64,000 bases of DNA, taken from contig CAZIKK010000009.1 in NCBI GenBank assembly GCA_964539975.1, forward strand, positions 1 to 64,000, in the 5' to 3' direction. Positions 27,205 to 35,708 of the stretch are shown in pieces. The DNA is from 38-11 sp964539975 (GTDB taxonomy: Bacteria; Bacillota; Clostridia; Tissierellales; Dethiosulfatibacteraceae). Under the pieces are notes generated by a model. That model was not told the origin of the DNA and ran no database searches. It saw nothing but the letters and a program-made list of their open reading frames with translations. The position numbers and the translations under genes were made by a program. Position 1 is the first letter of the stretch. Each line of letters begins with the position of its first letter.

Positions 27205-29094
27205 TTACACAATATTACGTTTGTATTCTGAGAACATGCCTCTTATCAAAGTCATCTTCTCGTTCATGACAATTTGCAAATCAGATGCCTTGTGGTATTC
27301 TTCTTTTTCAATTGCCTGTCGAATTTGAGTAAAAATTGAAATTTGGGCCGTGCTGTCTTTCATGAGTTCTGCTCGCAATGTATTGATTTTTTGCCATCTA
27401 ATAACGTCTAGATCCGTTGCAAAATCTTCGTGCATTTTGTGGAAAGTTCTCAAAATTTCGATGTTATTTGGGATAATTCTTCCAACAAGCTCCATTGCCC
27501 ACTTATCCAGAATAACCAACTTGTAAGATCGAATTAAAGCTTGAGAAAAAACATTCCCTTTTTTTAGAAGCGCAACCCGGTCACCACCATTATTTAATCC
27601 TTGAATGTTCTCATACACCGTGGCCGGCGCTTTCCCGAACAAAAGGTTTCTCTCCTCTTCCGTGTAGTGTTCGAACACATCCCACTCACTTCTATACTGC
27701 TTGTCTTTTTCCAAGTAAAAGCTGGTTTCACCTGGTTCTTTAGAAATTTCTTTTTCCAGACTCTCCAATGATAAACCCGACTCAATCGTTGCCTCGATCC
27801 CGTGCAAAGCTGCCATGTAAGATGAGGCCATGACCAGATAGGTATTGGATAAAGGGTTGGGTGATCTTAGTTCAAACCGGGTGGCCATTCTGTTGTTTAA
27901 ATCTCTGATAACGCCCACCAATATAGACCTGTTCCTCGATGGAATCTCTTTCGTGTGTCCCAGCGAGGTAACCACACAGACAGGCGCTTCAAACCCAGGC
28001 TTCAAACGATTCAAAGAGTCATTTGTAGATGACACAAAGGGATTGACCATATCATAGTTTCTTAGCACTCCCATCAAAGCGCCATATCCAATTTCACTCA
28101 AAAAATCTTGGTGCATATCTTGAGGTGTAAATAAGTTAATGTAACGACCGTCTTTCAGCAACACAGCAGCGCCAATATGTGTGTGTTCTCCGTTGCCTGC
28201 GACGCCTTCCAAAGGTTTGGCCATGAATGTAGCTTCCAAACCATGATTTCTAAACATGTCCTCAATGATTTCCCGTGCTATGATTTCATTATCAGCTGCT
28301 TGCAGTGATTCATCGTATTTCCAGTCGATTTCCAACTGCTCCATTACATGTTTAAGTCGGCCCGTTGAACCAACACGGCTGGCAATGCCTCCCACTTCTT
28401 TGTGAGCCATTTCAGGTTCCAAGCCATATCTTTCAAGTTCATGCATACACTTTTCAAGCACAGTACGCACCGTTCCATGAGTTCTTTTCCAATATTGCTC
28501 TTTCAAACTTTGAGAAGTGGTTAAAGCGTCCAAGTTCGCTTTGTCTTCAGGCGTATTAACCCACAATTCCAGTTCTGTAGCAGAAGTTAGCACAACACGC
28601 TCAATAGCATCTACTGAAAACCCGTATTTTTCACCCAACTCAGGCTTTTCTTTGAAAATCCTCATGAGCGTATCTGAGAATACTTTTCCCGTGCGTTTTA
28701 ATATGGATCGAGAACAAACTCTTTTCTCATCATGAATCAGAAATGCAGGAATTCTAAGCGTTCCCACTGGTAATCCATTTTCATCACAATAGTAATCATA
28801 ATTGTAATCCACAAACCACGTTGCTTCCAAATCCGGCACCAAATCCACTCTTGCATTGTTTAACGTGGCGATGCCTTTCAGATCAACTGATGAGCCGTCT
28901 GTTTGAATCCCATGCTGAAGCATTTCGTCCATATCATTGATGAACAGGCTGATTGGTATTTTTTCATCAGTCGCATTGCCGCCAATATCAATTCCCATCA
29001 ATGAAACAAACTGAATCTCAGGATGTTCCTTGAGCAAATTGACCAGGTGTTCCTTTGTTCGGTTCTTTGATTTGATAAAAAAAACTCGGTTCAT
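27205..29094 (-). CDS. glnA: Glutamine synthetase, long Clostridial type
   Basis: 629 residues. Catalytic-core landmarks are TQTDGSS-like QTDGSSVDL near residue 65, GVAGNGEHTHIGAAV (the ATP/Glu-site His loop) and RNRSILVGVIRDLNNRMATRFELRSPNPLSN near 390-430. A helical C-terminal extension of about 140 residues makes it longer than the 440-470 residues of GS-I. Proteins of this length form a separate Clostridial clade. It makes glutamine from glutamate, ammonia and ATP in the cytosol. It has its own promoter (TTGTGA-17-TATTAT) and AGGAGG before the ATG. No glnR or P-II gene is adjacent. The catalytic call is firm; feedback behaviour cannot be read. Confidence 0.93.
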   Translation of the reverse strand: MNRVFFIKSKNRTKEHLVNLLKEHPEIQFVSLMGIDIGGNATDEKIPISLFINDMDEMLQHGIQTDGSSVDLKGIATLNNARVDLVPDLEATWFVDYNYDYYCDENGLPVGTLRIPAFLIHDEKRVCSRSILKRTGKVFSDTLMRIFKEKPELGEKYGFSVDAIERVVLTSATELELWVNTPEDKANLDALTTSQSLKEQYWKRTHGTVRTVLEKCMHELERYGLEPEMAHKEVGGIASRVGSTGRLKHVMEQLEIDWKYDESLQAADNEIIAREIIEDMFRNHGLEATFMAKPLEGVAGNGEHTHIGAAVLLKDGRYINLFTPQDMHQDFLSEIGYGALMGVLRNYDMVNPFVSSTNDSLNRLKPGFEAPVCVVTSLGHTKEIPSRNRSILVGVIRDLNNRMATRFELRSPNPLSNTYLVMASSYMAALHGIEATIESGLSLESLEKEISKEPGETSFYLEKDKQYRSEWDVFEHYTEEERNLLFGKAPATVYENIQGLNNGGDRVALLKKGNVFSQALIRSYKLVILDKWAMELVGRIIPNNIEILRTFHKMHEDFATDLDVIRWQKINTLRAELMKDSTAQISIFTQIRQAIEKEEYHKASDLQIVMNEKMTLIRGMFSEYKRNIV

Positions 29095-29128
29095 ATAAGA
29101 CCTCCTGTAAAAGAAAATTATGCTTATT

Positions 29129-29157
29129 ATAATAGCACATCTTTCGTATATTCACAA
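29129..29157 (-). promoter_or_regulatory. Promoter of glnA
   Basis: TTGTGA (29152-29157), 17-bp spacer, TATTAT (29129-29134) on the minus strand. Confidence 0.7.
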
Positions 29158-29189
29158 TATAATTCGTCTTAGGAAAATGTTTGTCCATA

Positions 29190-29237
29190 AAAAAAAGACA
29201 AAAAATATTCTAATCCGAATATTTTTTGTCTTTTTTT
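29190..29237 (-). terminator. Terminator of the HAD-sirtuin operon
   Basis: Perfect 21-bp stem (29190-29210 with 29217-29237), 6-base loop, A/T runs at both ends. It overlaps the sirtuin stop codon by two bases. Confidence 0.9.
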
Positions 29238-29982
29238 ATGATTCATTCGTTATCGAGTTCATTATTTCTTTCATCACTTTCCCGATGGGTTCATTGATCA
29301 CCAAATCTGCTTTCTGGTCAAATGGCGTAGCATCTTTGTTGATAAGTATCAAATGTTTCCCTTTAAAGTAATTTATAAACCCAGCTGCAGGGTATACGAC
29401 CAACGACGTGCCACCAATAATCAAAACTTCACATTTTGAAATATGTTCTAGTGATCGATCGATCACATCGTAATCAAGAGATTCTCCATACAAGACCACA
29501 TCCGGTCTGACGATTCCATCGCAAATATGACATTTTGGTATTCCAGATATCTTCTGAATGTCTTCTACCGAATAGGTCGTTTTACACTTCATACAATAAT
29601 TTCTATAAATAGAGCCGTGCAGTTCTAAAACTTCTTTGCTTCCAGCTTTCTGGTGTAACCCGTCAATATTCTGGGTGATCACCGCTTTCAGTTTTCCCAT
29701 CTGTTCCAATTTTGCTAGGGCATAATGAGCATCATTGGGTTCTGCCTCTGTGAATAAAATGTTTTTCCTGTAATAATCATAGAAAATATCAGTCTTACGT
29801 CTGAAAAAGCCACTACTTAGCATCTCTTCTGGTGGATAGCCATAATTGGATTGGGCTCGATAAAGTCCTTTTTCTGAACGAAAATCCGGTATGTTGCTTT
29901 CTGTTGAAACCCCAGCTCCTCCAAAAAATACCACTTCATTGCTCATCTTTAGAATTTGCGTCAGCTTTTCAATCTTGGTCAT
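29236..29982 (-). CDS. Sir2-family NAD-dependent protein deacylase (second of two)
   Basis: 248 residues with a full active site: GGAGVSTESNIPDFRSEKGLY, TQNIDGLHQKAG, the catalytic His in LELHGS, a zinc site (CMKC, CHIC), RPDVVLYGESL and GTSLVVYPAAG. It differs clearly from the sirtuin at 23135-23848 and more closely follows the standard SirTM-like pattern. I chose the ATG at 29982, with AAGGAGG upstream; it overlaps the HAD phosphatase by 14 bases, so they form a coupled pair. NAD-dependent lysine deacylation is the expected activity. Confidence 0.95.
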   Translation of the reverse strand: MTKIEKLTQILKMSNEVVFFGGAGVSTESNIPDFRSEKGLYRAQSNYGYPPEEMLSSGFFRRKTDIFYDYYRKNILFTEAEPNDAHYALAKLEQMGKLKAVITQNIDGLHQKAGSKEVLELHGSIYRNYCMKCKTTYSVEDIQKISGIPKCHICDGIVRPDVVLYGESLDYDVIDRSLEHISKCEVLIIGGTSLVVYPAAGFINYFKGKHLILINKDATPFDQKADLVINEPIGKVMKEIMNSITNES

Positions 29983-30625
29983 GCATTCCACCTCCTTCAT
30001 CAAATATGATTCCCAGCAACTCTTCAGGAACACCAATTAAATAGGTAGGATCATTGTCCTTGAGTGCTTCCTCTGAATTGTATCCCCAATTAACCGCCGC
30101 TATATCCATCCCAACATGCTTGGTTGCCGTAATGTCGCGTATCTCATCTCCTACATACAAAGCTTCATTTTCACTCAACCCATATTTACTGACAATCTTT
30201 TTAAGTTTTCCTTCTTTTCCAAACATCCCTGCATTGTCAACGAAACTAAAGCAATTCAACTCATGTCGCTTTAAAAATTTGTGGACATTTTTTTTTGAAT
30301 TAGATGTCAAAACACCCATTAAGATTCCTTTTAAATGAAGGGTGTTAAGCACTGATTTCATCGTTGGTTGACACATGTCTATATTTTCAATGCTCCCATG
30401 AAGTATCTTTCTTCCCCTTCTAATCATTCCGGGAATATTTCTTTTTTTTATGTCCAAATGATCGATCAACTCAAAAGCACTGAGTTTTTTCAAGCTTCCC
30501 ATTTCATCTTTTGAGACTTTCTTTATTTTGTATTTGTCTGCCAAGTCCAAATAGATTGTAAAATTAAAATCTTCTGTATCTGCCAATGTGCCATCAAAAT
30601 CAAATATCACCATTTTATATTTCAT
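29969..30625 (-). CDS. HAD-family phosphatase, phosphoglycolate-phosphatase type
   Basis: 218 residues. HAD motifs in order: VIFDFDGTLADTE (nucleophile Asp), VLTSNSKKN (Thr/Ser), a Lys near KEGKLKK and ALYVGDEIRDITAT (acidic pair). A helical cap lies between the first and second motifs. The substrate is unknown; 2-phosphoglycolate or a sugar phosphate is typical. It is co-transcribed with a sirtuin, which is not a pairing I recognise. Confidence 0.9.
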   Translation of the reverse strand: MKYKMVIFDFDGTLADTEDFNFTIYLDLADKYKIKKVSKDEMGSLKKLSAFELIDHLDIKKRNIPGMIRRGRKILHGSIENIDMCQPTMKSVLNTLHLKGILMGVLTSNSKKNVHKFLKRHELNCFSFVDNAGMFGKEGKLKKIVSKYGLSENEALYVGDEIRDITATKHVGMDIAAVNWGYNSEEALKDNDPTYLIGVPEELLGIIFDEGGGMHDQD

Positions 30626-30655
30626 CGTCTACCCTCATTTCTATCTCTACCGTTA

Positions 30656-30683
30656 AGTATACTATAGGTTTCTCCCAATTCAA
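30656..30683 (-). promoter_or_regulatory. Promoter of the HAD-sirtuin operon
   Basis: TTGAAT (30678-30683), 16-bp spacer, TATACT (30656-30661) on the minus strand, close to the divergent rnmV promoter. Confidence 0.6.
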
Positions 30684-30689
30684 ATACCA

Positions 30690-30719
30690 TTGGCATTATT
30701 TTACTGGATTCATTATAAT
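30690..30719 (+). promoter_or_regulatory. Promoter of rnmV-rsmA
   Basis: TTGGCA (30690-30695), 18-bp spacer, TATAAT (30714-30719). Confidence 0.65.
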
Positions 30720-30747
30720 AGTATAAAATACTATTCAAGGAGTTACA

Positions 30748-31305
30748 ATGCAAAAGATTCGACTGAAAGAGACCATCGTTGTTGAAGGAAAAGATGATGT
30801 GTCTGCTGTAAAGGCTGTTGTCGAAGCAGATATCATCACAACAAGCGGTTTAGGTTTGAATGATCAAATCATTAAAGAAATCAAAATGGCGGCCTCAACA
30901 ACGGGTCTTATTGTTTTGACTGACCCTGATTTCCCGGGAAATAAAATCAGACAGATGCTAAATGATCTCATCCCCAACTTAAAACACGCCCATATCGCCA
31001 GAAACAAAGCAACGAAAAATGGCAATGTTGGCGTTGAGAACGCCCGCCCTGAAGATATTTTAGATGCCTTATTAAATGCTCAAGCCACTCAAGTAACTTC
31101 AACCGTCTTGTTCTCAGAAATTGATCTATATAAGAATGGCTTGTCTGGTACCGCCGCTGCCTCAAAACGACGGCGGGAATTAGCGGAAAAGCTTCATATT
31201 GGCTACTGTTCCGCCAAGCAGTTTTTAATAAGACTCAACCAATACGGTATCACACGCGATGCTTTTGAAGATGCTTTAAAAAAAATGGAGGAAATGGATG
31301 GATAA
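30748..31305 (+). CDS. rnmV: Ribonuclease M5
   Basis: 185 residues. The Toprim domain starts with KETIVVEGKDDVSAV (catalytic Glu) and has LTDPDFPGNKIRQML with the DxD pair. It trims the 5S rRNA precursor. CAAGGAG precedes the ATG. It overlaps rsmA by 8 bases, the conserved rnmV-ksgA pair of Bacillota. In many relatives metG and tatD stand directly upstream on the same strand; here they are about 5 kb away and on the opposite strand. Confidence 0.96.
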   Translation: MQKIRLKETIVVEGKDDVSAVKAVVEADIITTSGLGLNDQIIKEIKMAASTTGLIVLTDPDFPGNKIRQMLNDLIPNLKHAHIARNKATKNGNVGVENARPEDILDALLNAQATQVTSTVLFSEIDLYKNGLSGTAAASKRRRELAEKLHIGYCSAKQFLIRLNQYGITRDAFEDALKKMEEMDG

Positions 31306-32173
31306 ACCACTTTATATATCAAAAAACACAAAAGACATTCTTAAACGGTACAACTTTTCAATGACAAAAGGTCTGGGACAAAACTTCTTGATTGATGGTC
31401 AAATGATTGAAAAAATCTGCCAAGCTTCCAATTTGTCAAAAAACGATTCTATCCTTGAAATTGGACCCGGCATAGGGACTTTGTCTCAGTGTCTTTGTGA
31501 AAGAAGTCGCTTTGTCTTGGCAGTAGAAATTGATCAAGAGTTAGCAACTATTCACCACGAGACTCTCCCTTATGAAAATTTGAAGGTGATCTATGAGGAT
31601 TTTCTTAAATTAAATCTTCAAAACTTGTTCAATACCTATTTGAAAGAGCCTCCAATCAAGGTGATCGCAAATATTCCTTATTACATCACCACTCCCATCA
31701 TCATGAAATTGTTGGAGGAATCTCTTCCCATTGACACCATCACCGTCATGGTCCAAAAAGAAGTCGCCGAAAGACTAACTGCTTCCCCAGGATCTAAAAA
31801 CTATGGTGCCATTTCTGCTGTGATTGCTTATCACACACAGGCCGAGATAGTTTTTACCGTTCCAAAGTCCGTTTTTTTACCCCAACCTAAAGTGGATTCT
31901 GCTGTGATTGTCATGACTCGTCACAAGACGCCACCGGTCACCTTGGAAAGCGAGGAATTGTTTTTCAAGCTTATTAAAGGCTCTTTTGGCCAAAGAAGAA
32001 AAACAATGATCAATTCTGTGTCTGGTACGATTCCCAGCATAAAGAAAGACACTTTAAAGTCTGTATTGGAAAAGCTGGGATACAACCCAGCTTTAAGAGG
32101 AGAAACTTTGGGCATTGAAGATTTTGCCATCATCTCCAATGCTTTACATCATCATACCAAATTGAATCCGTAG
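31298..32173 (+). CDS. rsmA: 16S rRNA dimethyladenosine transferase KsgA
   Basis: 291 residues. SAM-binding loop ILEIGPGIGTLSQCL, catalytic NIPYYITTPII (the NxPY motif) and C-terminal helical domain with FGQRRKTM. It dimethylates two adjacent adenosines near the 3' end of 16S rRNA during small-subunit maturation. Its last 22 bases overlap the end of iorB, which is transcribed toward it, so there is no room for a terminator between them. Confidence 0.97.
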   Translation: MDKPLYISKNTKDILKRYNFSMTKGLGQNFLIDGQMIEKICQASNLSKNDSILEIGPGIGTLSQCLCERSRFVLAVEIDQELATIHHETLPYENLKVIYEDFLKLNLQNLFNTYLKEPPIKVIANIPYYITTPIIMKLLEESLPIDTITVMVQKEVAERLTASPGSKNYGAISAVIAYHTQAEIVFTVPKSVFLPQPKVDSAVIVMTRHKTPPVTLESEELFFKLIKGSFGQRRKTMINSVSGTIPSIKKDTLKSVLEKLGYNPALRGETLGIEDFAIISNALHHHTKLNP

Positions 32174-32724
32174 TCAAATACAGCCAAATTAGTTTCTATA
32201 GACTTCTCAGGCACTTGTTCTTGGATGGTTTCTTTCCAAATTTTTGCTTCTATCTCCATATGCTTGGCCAATATTCCCAATAGTAATGTATTGGCCGCTT
32301 TATCCGTCCCTAACGCTTTGCTTTTTTCAATGGCATTAACACAAATCACATCAAAATCTTTTTCAAGTTGTCCTGGGATATCTTCCGGATAATCTGTTTC
32401 TTCAGCGATGACAGGAACTGGTGGTATGCGATAATCATTAAGGATGACTTTCCCACCTTTTTTGATATGCCCTTTCCATCTCCAAGCTTCCAACAATTCC
32501 ATCCCCAACAAAACATTGCCACCTTTTGGAGAAATATTTGGTGAAAAGACATGCTCTGCCATCTTTACGCTTCCCCAAACCTTTCCACCTCTTTGGGCCA
32601 GACCAACCACATCATTGCTTTTTACTTGATAGCCGGCTTTCATCCCTACACGACTGATGATTTCCGTTGTCAAAATCAATCCTTGGCCGCCCACACCAGC
32701 TACAATAATCTGATAATTTGTCAT
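32152..32724 (-). CDS. iorB: Indolepyruvate:ferredoxin oxidoreductase, beta subunit
   Basis: 190 residues of the pyruvate-ferredoxin-oxidoreductase gamma-type domain (IIVAGVGGQGLILTTEIIS, then LAQRGGKVWGSVKM). The ATG at 32724 has AAGGAGG upstream and overlaps the iorA stop (ATGA). With IorA it oxidatively decarboxylates aryl pyruvates from Trp, Phe and Tyr to aryl-acetyl-CoA, reducing ferredoxin. Confidence 0.94.
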   Translation of the reverse strand: MTNYQIIVAGVGGQGLILTTEIISRVGMKAGYQVKSNDVVGLAQRGGKVWGSVKMAEHVFSPNISPKGGNVLLGMELLEAWRWKGHIKKGGKVILNDYRIPPVPVIAEETDYPEDIPGQLEKDFDVICVNAIEKSKALGTDKAANTLLLGILAKHMEIEAKIWKETIQEQVPEKSIETNLAVFDYGFNLV

Positions 32725-34514
32725 GAGGAAACCTCCTTCTTTCGTTTTATGGCTCCTACTGGACAAACCTGAGCACACACAGAACATCCTACACACATAT
32801 CCGAATTGATCGAAGACTTGAGTTTGTCAATTCCCTCATATTCTTTCATAACAATCGGTGGACAGTTTGTCTTGACACAGTTTCTACACCCAATACAAAT
32901 AGATGGGTCTACATAGAATGGCGTTTCTTTAATCTTGAAATTCAAAGCACACGGTCTTGTGGTAATCACAACCGAAAGCCCTTCATGCTTCAGCTCTTCT
33001 TTGATGGTTTTTGTTGCTTCCTTATATTTGAACTGATCCACAATTTTTATCCGATCAAATCCCATATTCTCGACAATCGATTCAACACTCACCTTCATGT
33101 CATATTGTTCTCCATATTTCCCCGTTCCAGCATTGGGCTGTCCCCCTGTCATAGCTGTGGTGCCATTGTCAAGTATGATCAACGTCATATTATAATCCTT
33201 ATCCATCTGATGCAATAGGTTCAATAAACTCGGCATTCCTGAATGATAAAAGGTTCCATCTCCTATGACGGCTACCAACGGTTCTCTATTTCCTGATAAG
33301 TCATATGCCTTAGACATGCCCTTCATTATGCTGATGCTTGACCCCATGCTAATGATGCTGTTCAATAGGTTCAGTGGTGGCAATACCGCCATAGAATAGC
33401 AGCCGATATCCCCAATCACGCTTGCCTTTGATTTTTTCAATATGTCAAAAACGGGCCTATGGGGACACCCTGCGCAAAACATAGGTATTCTTGCAATGGT
33501 TTCATTCTGAGATGTTTCGTCTTGACTTGCTTTTTTTATAACCCCCGCTTCAATCAGTCCTTTTTCAACCTCTTCCGTGTTTAGTTCTCCAGTGTGACTG
33601 AAGTATTTTTTGCCTTCACAGTTAATGCCCATGATTTTAAGCTCATTTTCGATAAATGGCATCAACTCTTCTAGTACAAGAATCTTTGAGTAGTGATTGG
33701 CTAGATCTTTAATCTTCTTAGTAGGCAAGGGGTAAACCATTCCCAATTTAAAAATACTAACAGGCAAATCCAACTCTTTAAGATTTTGATACATCAGCCC
33801 TGATGTGATGACCAGCACTTCGCTCTTTCTATGTTCCTCCAGACGATTGCCTTCCCATGTCTCACCAAACTCTGCCAATGTTTTTAGCCTTTCCTGCATG
33901 TCAAATTGCTTCTGGAATGTATTTGGTGGGATCATGCCATAATCCTCTATTTTTTTTGAAAATCCTTTTATAGGATGAGCCTGTCTTTCGTCAATTGTAA
34001 CAACACTTCTTGAATGACAAAGGCGACTTGTGATCCGAACCATCACTGGCGCATTGTGTTTTTCGCTTAATTCCAATCCCATTTTCACAAAATCTTTTGC
34101 TTCCTGGCTATCGCTTGGGTCTAGAATCGGCATATTGGCAAACTTGCCTAATAGACGATTATCTTGTTCGTTTTGAGAACTCAGCATGCCTGGATCATCT
34201 CCTGTGACTAATACAAACCCCCCATTGATCCGGGTTTGAGTAAAAGTCATCAATGGATCTGCGCATACATTCACCCCAACATGTTTCATCGAAACCAACG
34301 TCCTAGCTCCTGCAAACGAAGCCCCAATGCCAACTTCCAATGCCACTTTCTCGTTGACCGAAAATTCCGAATAGATTTCCGGGTATTGAGTATTCAATAC
34401 GTGCATAATTTCAACTGTGGGTGATCCTGGAAAACTGGCAGCTACACCCCCTCCTGCTTCATAAAAGCCTCTGGCTATGGCAGCATTTCCTGACAATATA
34501 TCCTTCTCCTTCAA
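32721..34514 (-). CDS. iorA: Indolepyruvate:ferredoxin oxidoreductase, alpha subunit
   Basis: 597 residues. An N-terminal PFOR-alpha-like domain (GGGVAASFPGSPTVEI) is followed by a thiamine-diphosphate domain (about 370-500; GDIGCYSM, IGDGTFYHSGMPSLLN). It ends in a two-[4Fe-4S] ferredoxin domain, CIGCRNC...CPP and CVGCSVC...CPVG. The start is uncertain: GGGAGG overlaps an in-frame GTG at 34523, so the TTG at 34514, 8 bases downstream of the site, is the better choice. This is a strict anaerobe's amino-acid fermentation enzyme and is one of the main clues to lifestyle. Confidence 0.95.
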   Translation of the reverse strand: MKEKDILSGNAAIARGFYEAGGGVAASFPGSPTVEIMHVLNTQYPEIYSEFSVNEKVALEVGIGASFAGARTLVSMKHVGVNVCADPLMTFTQTRINGGFVLVTGDDPGMLSSQNEQDNRLLGKFANMPILDPSDSQEAKDFVKMGLELSEKHNAPVMVRITSRLCHSRSVVTIDERQAHPIKGFSKKIEDYGMIPPNTFQKQFDMQERLKTLAEFGETWEGNRLEEHRKSEVLVITSGLMYQNLKELDLPVSIFKLGMVYPLPTKKIKDLANHYSKILVLEELMPFIENELKIMGINCEGKKYFSHTGELNTEEVEKGLIEAGVIKKASQDETSQNETIARIPMFCAGCPHRPVFDILKKSKASVIGDIGCYSMAVLPPLNLLNSIISMGSSISIMKGMSKAYDLSGNREPLVAVIGDGTFYHSGMPSLLNLLHQMDKDYNMTLIILDNGTTAMTGGQPNAGTGKYGEQYDMKVSVESIVENMGFDRIKIVDQFKYKEATKTIKEELKHEGLSVVITTRPCALNFKIKETPFYVDPSICIGCRNCVKTNCPPIVMKEYEGIDKLKSSINSDMCVGCSVCAQVCPVGAIKRKKEVSS

Positions 34515-34571
34515 ATGCAACACCTCCCTATCTTTTATTATACCATAGGGAGGTGGTTTGTCATGATGATT

Positions 34572-35582
34572 CTATTGTGTGACGATTTCTATAATCCTCT
34601 GAACCTGTTCTTCGCCGTAGGACACCGCATAATTTGAGTTTGTGTACACAGCATCCTGGGTCAGGATTATATGATGCTCGTAGTTTTTAAACTGAATATA
34701 GGCTTCATCGTCAACTGTCATTATCTGCTCCGATTCAATATCAAAAGAGATGCTTTTTAAGTAAGCCAACAACTCCTCAATGATTTTCCTGTCTTTTATG
34801 GTCTTTCGATGTTCAAACTCGTCTTTCTTATAAAAGTCAAAGTTCTCGACATCCGTTGCTTCTAGGTTCCATAAAGGATGGTAATTGCCACTGGCTCTCA
34901 GGCCTTCCAGTTTTATGGAAAAAGGATTTTTCAAATCTGTGATCTCCTCCTCCACTTGAAAAGCCATGCTTAACTGCATAGAATAATGGATGCTTTCAAA
35001 ATTCAACATACCCGGTTTGATCACATTTCCCCATGAATCCAATTCAAAGTCCTCCTGATAGGTGGAACTACTCCTACTTGAAACAGTAGCCGCGCCTTCT
35101 TCTGGCCTTTCAAAATCATCAAAAGGTTCTATTAGTGCTCGGTCTTCTTGATAAAACACCTGCCATGAAAAATCATTAATGATTTGTTTAATAAAAGAAA
35201 CATCCCGATCATTTCTCTCTAATCCACTTACATGGAATGGGTTTTCTAGATTTTCTCGCCAAACATGCATGGACAAAAGCCCTTGAAAGAATAATGTGTC
35301 TTCATCCTGTATCCTTTGATAAACGCCATATCTTACATTTGCTCTGGAATCCAAGGCGTCTTGATAATCACTTGCTCTCCATAATGCAGATGTTTCTGTT
35401 TCTAACCAGAAATTTTTGCCTTCAAATTCAATCGTCATTTGATCTAAAAATCGGTTGGCTTCTACCAAAATTTGTTGATCTATCTGTTCTGCCAATCGGT
35501 TCTCTGTGTATTGATCAAATAAATGCTTTCCAATCCATATAATTGCAATTCCTACTATTAGACTCAACACTACTTTTTTCAT
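34572..35582 (-). CDS. Unknown membrane-anchored protein
   Basis: 336 residues. One N-terminal membrane helix (KVVLSLIVGIAIIWIG) is followed by a soluble, acidic, Trp/Tyr-rich domain probably outside the cell. No lipobox and no family recognised. A serine-rich linker (TVSSRSSSTYQ) near residue 175 separates two lobes. I chose the ATG at 35582, with GGAGGG 6 to 7 bases upstream. It overlaps no neighbour and faces the GNAT-nitrilase gene across a divergent promoter region. It may be a single-gene unit with an extended -10 promoter (TGTTATAAT, minus strand, near 35617-35625). Function unknown. Confidence 0.75.
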   Translation of the reverse strand: MKKVVLSLIVGIAIIWIGKHLFDQYTENRLAEQIDQQILVEANRFLDQMTIEFEGKNFWLETETSALWRASDYQDALDSRANVRYGVYQRIQDEDTLFFQGLLSMHVWRENLENPFHVSGLERNDRDVSFIKQIINDFSWQVFYQEDRALIEPFDDFERPEEGAATVSSRSSSTYQEDFELDSWGNVIKPGMLNFESIHYSMQLSMAFQVEEEITDLKNPFSIKLEGLRASGNYHPLWNLEATDVENFDFYKKDEFEHRKTIKDRKIIEELLAYLKSISFDIESEQIMTVDDEAYIQFKNYEHHIILTQDAVYTNSNYAVSYGEEQVQRIIEIVTQ

Positions 35583-35638
35583 TGCCACCCTCCAAGCCGT
35601 CCATCTGATCGTGAATATTATAACACGGTCATCATTGC

Positions 35639-35667
35639 TTTACTACCGTTTGAATAACCTATATAAT
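35639..35667 (+). promoter_or_regulatory. Promoter of the GNAT-nitrilase gene
   Basis: TTTACT (35639-35644), 17-bp spacer, perfect TATAAT (35662-35667). Confidence 0.7.
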
Positions 35668-35708
35668 AAATGTAACATTTTCGCATCTAATTTCGAGGAG
35701 TGATCGTA

